Of a stretch of 64,000 bases of DNA, positions 60,729-64,000 are shown in pieces. Location of the stretch: positions 1 to 64,000 of the forward strand of contig NZ_AKJY01000021.1 in NCBI RefSeq assembly GCF_000282115.1, in the 5' to 3' direction. The notes under the pieces were generated by a model. It saw only the letters and a program-made list of their open reading frames with translations, was not told the DNA's origin and made no database searches. Position 1 is the stretch's first letter. The number at the start of each line of letters is the position of its first letter. The position numbers were made by a program, and so were the translations under genes. The stretch is from Chryseobacterium populi. Its GTDB lineage: Bacteria; Bacteroidota; Bacteroidia; Flavobacteriales; Weeksellaceae.

Positions 60729-62198
60729 TTAATCTTTTGATTTGAATGCATCTAATGTGCTGTATTTTTCTCTTTTATAGTGCTTCACAATAGTGTCGAA
60801 AATCTTTTCTCTGAACAAAAAGCCTATTAAGCCCAGAATGGCAATACTCATCACTCCTGCCGTCATTCCGAACAGGTATTTTGTCAATCCGAAAACCACC
60901 ATTGGTAAAAACATCTTCGGAATCAGCAGCAACAAAGCTTTAAAATTAAAACTGGTTTTCTGCCCGATTCTTTTTTCTTTGGAATTCAAATCGATCTGAG
61001 CTTTATTAAAAGCCCCTGACCAAAGCGTAAACTGAGAATTTACCCCAATATTATACAATCCTGCAGCAAAAAAAGTAATATACATTTCCCAACCGAAATA
61101 GACATAAAATAAAGCAAGCAGCATAGAAACTGCAGTTACGATATTCATCAGCCACCATTTTGCTTTCAGGTATTCTTTATACGGAACATTGAGAGTCATC
61201 ATTAAAGAATAGTAGGAACTATCGAATGCAGGAACCCGCTGCCCAAACATAAACTGAAAACCACCTGTCACGAATAATCCCATAAACATCATCATCGTCG
61301 GTGTTTTGTAAATCGGTGACGTAAACATCAGCAATCCATAAAAAAGAAACATGAAGCTTCCCAGCAAAATTCCTTTTGTCACCTTATTTCTCCGCAGCAT
61401 TTTAATATCATTGTTAATGAAACTTCCAATCGCTCCGTATTTATTTAAGAAGGCAATATTTTCGGTCTTTCCTACATCTTTTTTGGCTTCCAGACCCTGA
61501 TCAAGATAGAATTCTTTACGGATATATCTGAAGCAGATCCACCATAGTCCCACAAACAGAATCACCGGTAATATCACCAGATATGGCTTATTGTAAAAAG
61601 CATAAAAAAACGACTCTGAGTAGGACAGTAACGGTATAACTTTATAATACGTCAAAGCTCCCAACGCCGCAAAAACACAACCAATAATTATAACAACCGT
61701 TTCTTTGCTATTAAAAAGGATGTTGATAAAGTTATTGAGATAGAATAGCAGCGAGATTCCGATCAGCCATGATAAAATTCCGAAAAAGCCATATCCGTTA
61801 AACAGGCAGATAATGGAAAATGTAATCAAAAAGAAGGAATTCAGCCAGCTGAAAGCTGATAAAAAGGTTTTCGACAGCATGTAGTTGATCAGGGTTTTCT
61901 TAGGAATATTCAGCGTAAGGAAAGGCTTGATATTCTGTGTAGGCATTTCCTGCCAGATATATTTGCAGATCAGGTCTATAGCCCAGGCAGCAAGAAGAAA
62001 TCTTGAAACGAGCTTTAACGGATCTTCTCCGGGCATTTCTTTCGTTACGTAGAAAAAAGCCAGGAAAGCACCACCTACCAAACATCCTGTAAAATAAAGA
62101 ATTCCCATAAAACGGAAAATCTTCATAGCTAGATTAATTCCAACAGAAGAACCACGGAAAAAACTTTTGATTTCCAGTCTCAGGAATTTTAAAAACAT
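60729..62198 (-). CDS. DUF5687 membrane protein, ABC transporter permease
   Basis: 489 aa, about 12 hydrophobic segments (YMLSKTFLSAFSWLNSFFL and VFGLTKYLFGMTAGVMSIA are two of them). The family is known in Bacteroidota and pairs with an ABC ATPase gene, seen here 4 nt downstream. Likely the membrane part of an exporter of unknown substrate. A possible box TATATTTA (7/8) lies at 62219-62226. It sits 50 nt after recN. Confidence 0.85.
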   Translation of the reverse strand: MFLKFLRLEIKSFFRGSSVGINLAMKIFRFMGILYFTGCLVGGAFLAFFYVTKEMPGEDPLKLVSRFLLAAWAIDLICKYIWQEMPTQNIKPFLTLNIPKKTLINYMLSKTFLSAFSWLNSFFLITFSIICLFNGYGFFGILSWLIGISLLFYLNNFINILFNSKETVVIIIGCVFAALGALTYYKVIPLLSYSESFFYAFYNKPYLVILPVILFVGLWWICFRYIRKEFYLDQGLEAKKDVGKTENIAFLNKYGAIGSFINNDIKMLRRNKVTKGILLGSFMFLFYGLLMFTSPIYKTPTMMMFMGLFVTGGFQFMFGQRVPAFDSSYYSLMMTLNVPYKEYLKAKWWLMNIVTAVSMLLALFYVYFGWEMYITFFAAGLYNIGVNSQFTLWSGAFNKAQIDLNSKEKRIGQKTSFNFKALLLLIPKMFLPMVVFGLTKYLFGMTAGVMSIAILGLIGFLFREKIFDTIVKHYKREKYSTLDAFKSKD

Positions 62199-62218
62199 AG
62201 TTTATTTTTTTACATTAG

Positions 62219-62226
62219 TAAATATA
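62219..62226 (-). promoter_or_regulatory. Possible -7 box of the DUF5687-ABC-DyP operon
   Basis: Minus strand TATATTTA, 7 of 8 positions, 20 nt before the ATG. Confidence 0.4.
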
Positions 62227-62248
62227 ATGCAAAATATGTTACAAAATT

Positions 62249-63898
62249 TTATCCTATAAGCTCTTTTGCTTGTGCCAAAGCCGCTTCGGTGATTTTACTT
62301 CCGGAAAGCAACTGGGCAATTTCGTTGAGTTTTTCCTCGGTGTTTAATGTGATGATTGTGGATTGTGTTTTTCCTGAAACGTCTTCTTTTACCACTTTAT
62401 AATTGTTATTTCCTTTTGCCGCGACCTGGGCAAGATGAGAGATCACAATAAGCTGCATATCTTCCGACATTTCACGCATCAGATTTCCGATTTCTTCGGC
62501 CACCTTTCCGGAGACCCCGGTATCGATTTCGTCTAAAATAAGGGTAGGAAGCTCATCGCTTTCGGCAATGATTTTTTTTACAGCCAGCATTACCCTTGAC
62601 CTCTCTCCTCCGGAAATAGCAGTCTGGATCGGCTTTAAAGGAAAGCCCGAATTGGCCTGGAATAAAAGCTGTATATTTTCTTTTCCGAATGGATTAAATT
62701 CCGGGGTTGTCTGTAGCTCTATATCTACTTTAGCTTTTTCAAGCCCCAGTTTTTTCAGCAGTCCTTCAGCTTTTTTTACAAAAACAGGAATACTTTCTCC
62801 CCTGTTCTCAGAAAGCTTTACGGAGAGTGACTGAAGTGTTTTTTCTTTTTGGGAAATGCTTTCTCCGATTTCAGCAATATTAGATTCAAGCTCTGATGCA
62901 TCTTTCTGCTCACCGGCCAGCTGATCCCTGATTTCCTTTAATTCAGCAATATCCGAAACATTATGCTTTAGAAAAAGAGCATTGATCCGGTTGTTCAGCT
63001 CTGACAATAATTCTAAGTTTTCAGGATTAATTTCAATTTTTTCCGCTTCATTTTCCAGTTCGGAGATAATATCTTTCACTTCAACGAAGGATTCTTCCAA
63101 CCTTTGATCAAGCTCAGAAAAGCTACCAGAAACCTCTGAAATTTTCGAAAGCTTATTTTTAGCTTCATTAAAGAAAGACAGAATTCCGATTTCTTCCTGA
63201 TGAAACCGGGATAAAACCTGGCTCAGGTTTTCAGAAATCATTCCTGCATTTTCCTGAATAGAAAGCTGGTTCTGCAATTCTTCATAATCTACATCATCCA
63301 GGTGCAGTTCTTCCAGCTCACCCAATAAAAATAATTTATAGTCGCTTTCTTTATTATTTTCGGAAAGCTGGGTCTGAAGTTTTTTAAGCTGGGTTTTCAG
63401 GTTCTGGAATTCTGAAAATTCATATTGGTATTCTTCTATGATCTGTTTATTTTCAGAGAGCCCGTCAATAATTTTAAACTGATATTCTGAGGTAAAAAGG
63501 TTTGAAGTTTCAAACTGGGAATGAATGTCGATGAGTTGGGAAGACAGTTCTTTTAAAACATCCAGTGTTACAGGAACATCATTTATAAAAGCCCTTGATT
63601 TTCCTGATGGCAGGATTTCTCTCCGGATAATTGTCTGATGCTCATAATCCAGGTCATTTTCAATAAAGAATTTTTTGAACCTGTTATTTAAAGCAAATTC
63701 TGTTTCTACAATACTTTTTTCTTCGGCATTTGAGATCGATTTTGCATCAGCCCTTTCGCCTAAAATAAGCCTGAGGGCTCCTAAAATAATAGATTTTCCC
63801 GCTCCGGTCTCACCGGTAATTACCTGCAGACCATTATGAAGCGATACATCAAGCGTATCGATTAAGGCAAAATTTTTAATATAGATTCTCGAGAGCAT
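62249..63898 (-). CDS. recN: DNA repair protein RecN
   Basis: 549 aa, SMC-like ATPase that acts early in double-strand break repair and holds DNA ends together. Walker A GETGAGKS at 29-36, long coiled coil between about 150 and 340, ABC signature SGGERSRVMLAVKKI near 425 and Walker B TLILDEIDTGVSG near 450. Length is typical for the family. -7 box TATATTTG 28 nt upstream. No LexA-like box can be proposed from this sequence. Confidence 0.96.
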   Translation of the reverse strand: MLSRIYIKNFALIDTLDVSLHNGLQVITGETGAGKSIILGALRLILGERADAKSISNAEEKSIVETEFALNNRFKKFFIENDLDYEHQTIIRREILPSGKSRAFINDVPVTLDVLKELSSQLIDIHSQFETSNLFTSEYQFKIIDGLSENKQIIEEYQYEFSEFQNLKTQLKKLQTQLSENNKESDYKLFLLGELEELHLDDVDYEELQNQLSIQENAGMISENLSQVLSRFHQEEIGILSFFNEAKNKLSKISEVSGSFSELDQRLEESFVEVKDIISELENEAEKIEINPENLELLSELNNRINALFLKHNVSDIAELKEIRDQLAGEQKDASELESNIAEIGESISQKEKTLQSLSVKLSENRGESIPVFVKKAEGLLKKLGLEKAKVDIELQTTPEFNPFGKENIQLLFQANSGFPLKPIQTAISGGERSRVMLAVKKIIAESDELPTLILDEIDTGVSGKVAEEIGNLMREMSEDMQLIVISHLAQVAAKGNNNYKVVKEDVSGKTQSTIITLNTEEKLNEIAQLLSGSKITEAALAQAKELIG

Positions 63899-63926
63899 GG
63901 ATCAATAGCTGATTACTTTAGTACTG

Positions 63927-63934
63927 CAAATATA
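63927..63934 (-). promoter_or_regulatory. Promoter -7 box of recN
   Basis: Minus strand TATATTTG, exact match, leader about 25 nt. Confidence 0.65.
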
Positions 63935-63968
63935 GAACTTTAGAAGTCAGAATTCAATAGCAGGGAAA

Positions 63969-64000
63969 TTAAGCTTTTACTATTTCCATTTGCTCCACTT
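63969..64000 (-). CDS. Possible 3-prime end of a gene cut by the window edge
   Basis: Minus-strand codons VEQMEIVKA then TAA run from the edge; another frame gives KWSKWK before a stop. Position upstream of recN, where other Flavobacteriia often have a DUF4835 gene, makes a cut gene plausible. Too short to identify. Confidence 0.25.
   Translation of the reverse strand, partial: VEQMEIVKA

Noticed and set aside
1..64000. CRISPR arrays, prophage, insertion sequences or integrative elements
   Set aside because: No spaced direct-repeat array, no phage structural genes, no transposase or integrase frame is visible on either strand.

Overview
The window looks like chromosome of a low-GC Flavobacteriia (Bacteroidota), most like Chryseobacterium or a close Weeksellaceae relative; the genus is an inference from gene content. 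Sequence-level reasons: at least 18 transcription units are preceded by an exact TAnnTTTG box (the Bacteroidota -7 promoter element); start codons have A-rich leaders without Shine-Dalgarno sequences; two proteins end in type IX secretion (T9SS) sorting domains; several lipoproteins carry acidic residues after the lipobox cysteine; and family-restricted genes such as DUF5687, DUF4251 and DUF4349 are present. I see no tRNA, rRNA, CRISPR array, transposase, integrase or prophage.

Layout. 1-4.8 kb, minus strand: serS, a surface-type lipoprotein, then a conserved 162-aa protein, a GT4 glycosyltransferase and a flippase in one operon. 4.9-8.1 kb: two Fe-S oxidoreductase genes and a single mce (MlaD-like) gene. 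8.2-13 kb: a SurA/PpiD-like foldase and Lon protease. 13.2-17.7 kb: an AraC regulator divergent from a GlcG/SDR/NTF2 operon, then an AI-2E permease and DoxX. 17.8-27.3 kb: acyl-CoA dehydrogenase, DUF4349 protein, pgi, folD, queE, a polyprenyl glycosylphosphotransferase, MlaE/MlaF and an outer-membrane barrel. 27.3-32 kb: a small membrane protein, M48 lipoprotein protease, DUF4251 lipoprotein, meaB, two tandem one-haem lipo-cytochromes and an enolase-superfamily epimerase. 32-35.3 kb: an RNA-repair and ribosome-rescue operon, rtcB - nucleotidyltransferase - prfH - TPR. 35.3-35.9 kb: a 657-nt gap holding a 25-codon mini-gene with its own promoter and terminator. 35.9-49.4 kb: lipoprotein hydrolase, methylmalonyl-CoA mutase, prolyl oligopeptidase, prfA, an APC permease, a T9SS amylase, and an Asp-nucleophile hydrolase with an Ohr/OsmC protein. 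49.5-56.6 kb: a T9SS FISUMP protein, a second AraC regulator, divergent class I and class II fumarases, and a double-glycine bacteriocin-like peptide. 56.7-64 kb: an ECF sigma / membrane-protein / beta-barrel operon, a DUF5687-ABC-DyP peroxidase operon and recN.

Most of this is ordinary housekeeping sequence. The most interesting locus is the four-gene RNA repair operon: RtcB ligase and PrfH are a known pair for mending and rescuing ribosomes cleaved at the decoding centre, but here a predicted nucleotidyltransferase sits between them, a TPR protein overlaps the end of prfH, and a tiny promoter-ORF-terminator unit lies just upstream on the same strand. Secondary points are the orphan GG-leader peptide, several near-leaderless promoters, convergent genes sharing one palindrome that encodes both stop codons, two strong hairpins without U-tracts, two dispersed repeat families, and paired 21-bp-spaced direct repeats in front of the hydrolase/ohr operon.

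Several starts were moved downstream of the longest open frame because the longer frame begins inside a promoter, at TTG, or ahead of a signal peptide (acyl-CoA dehydrogenase, DUF4349, DUF4251, first cytochrome, prfH, mutase, prolyl oligopeptidase, amylase, Ohr, FISUMP protein, second AraC, fumC, ABC ATPase).
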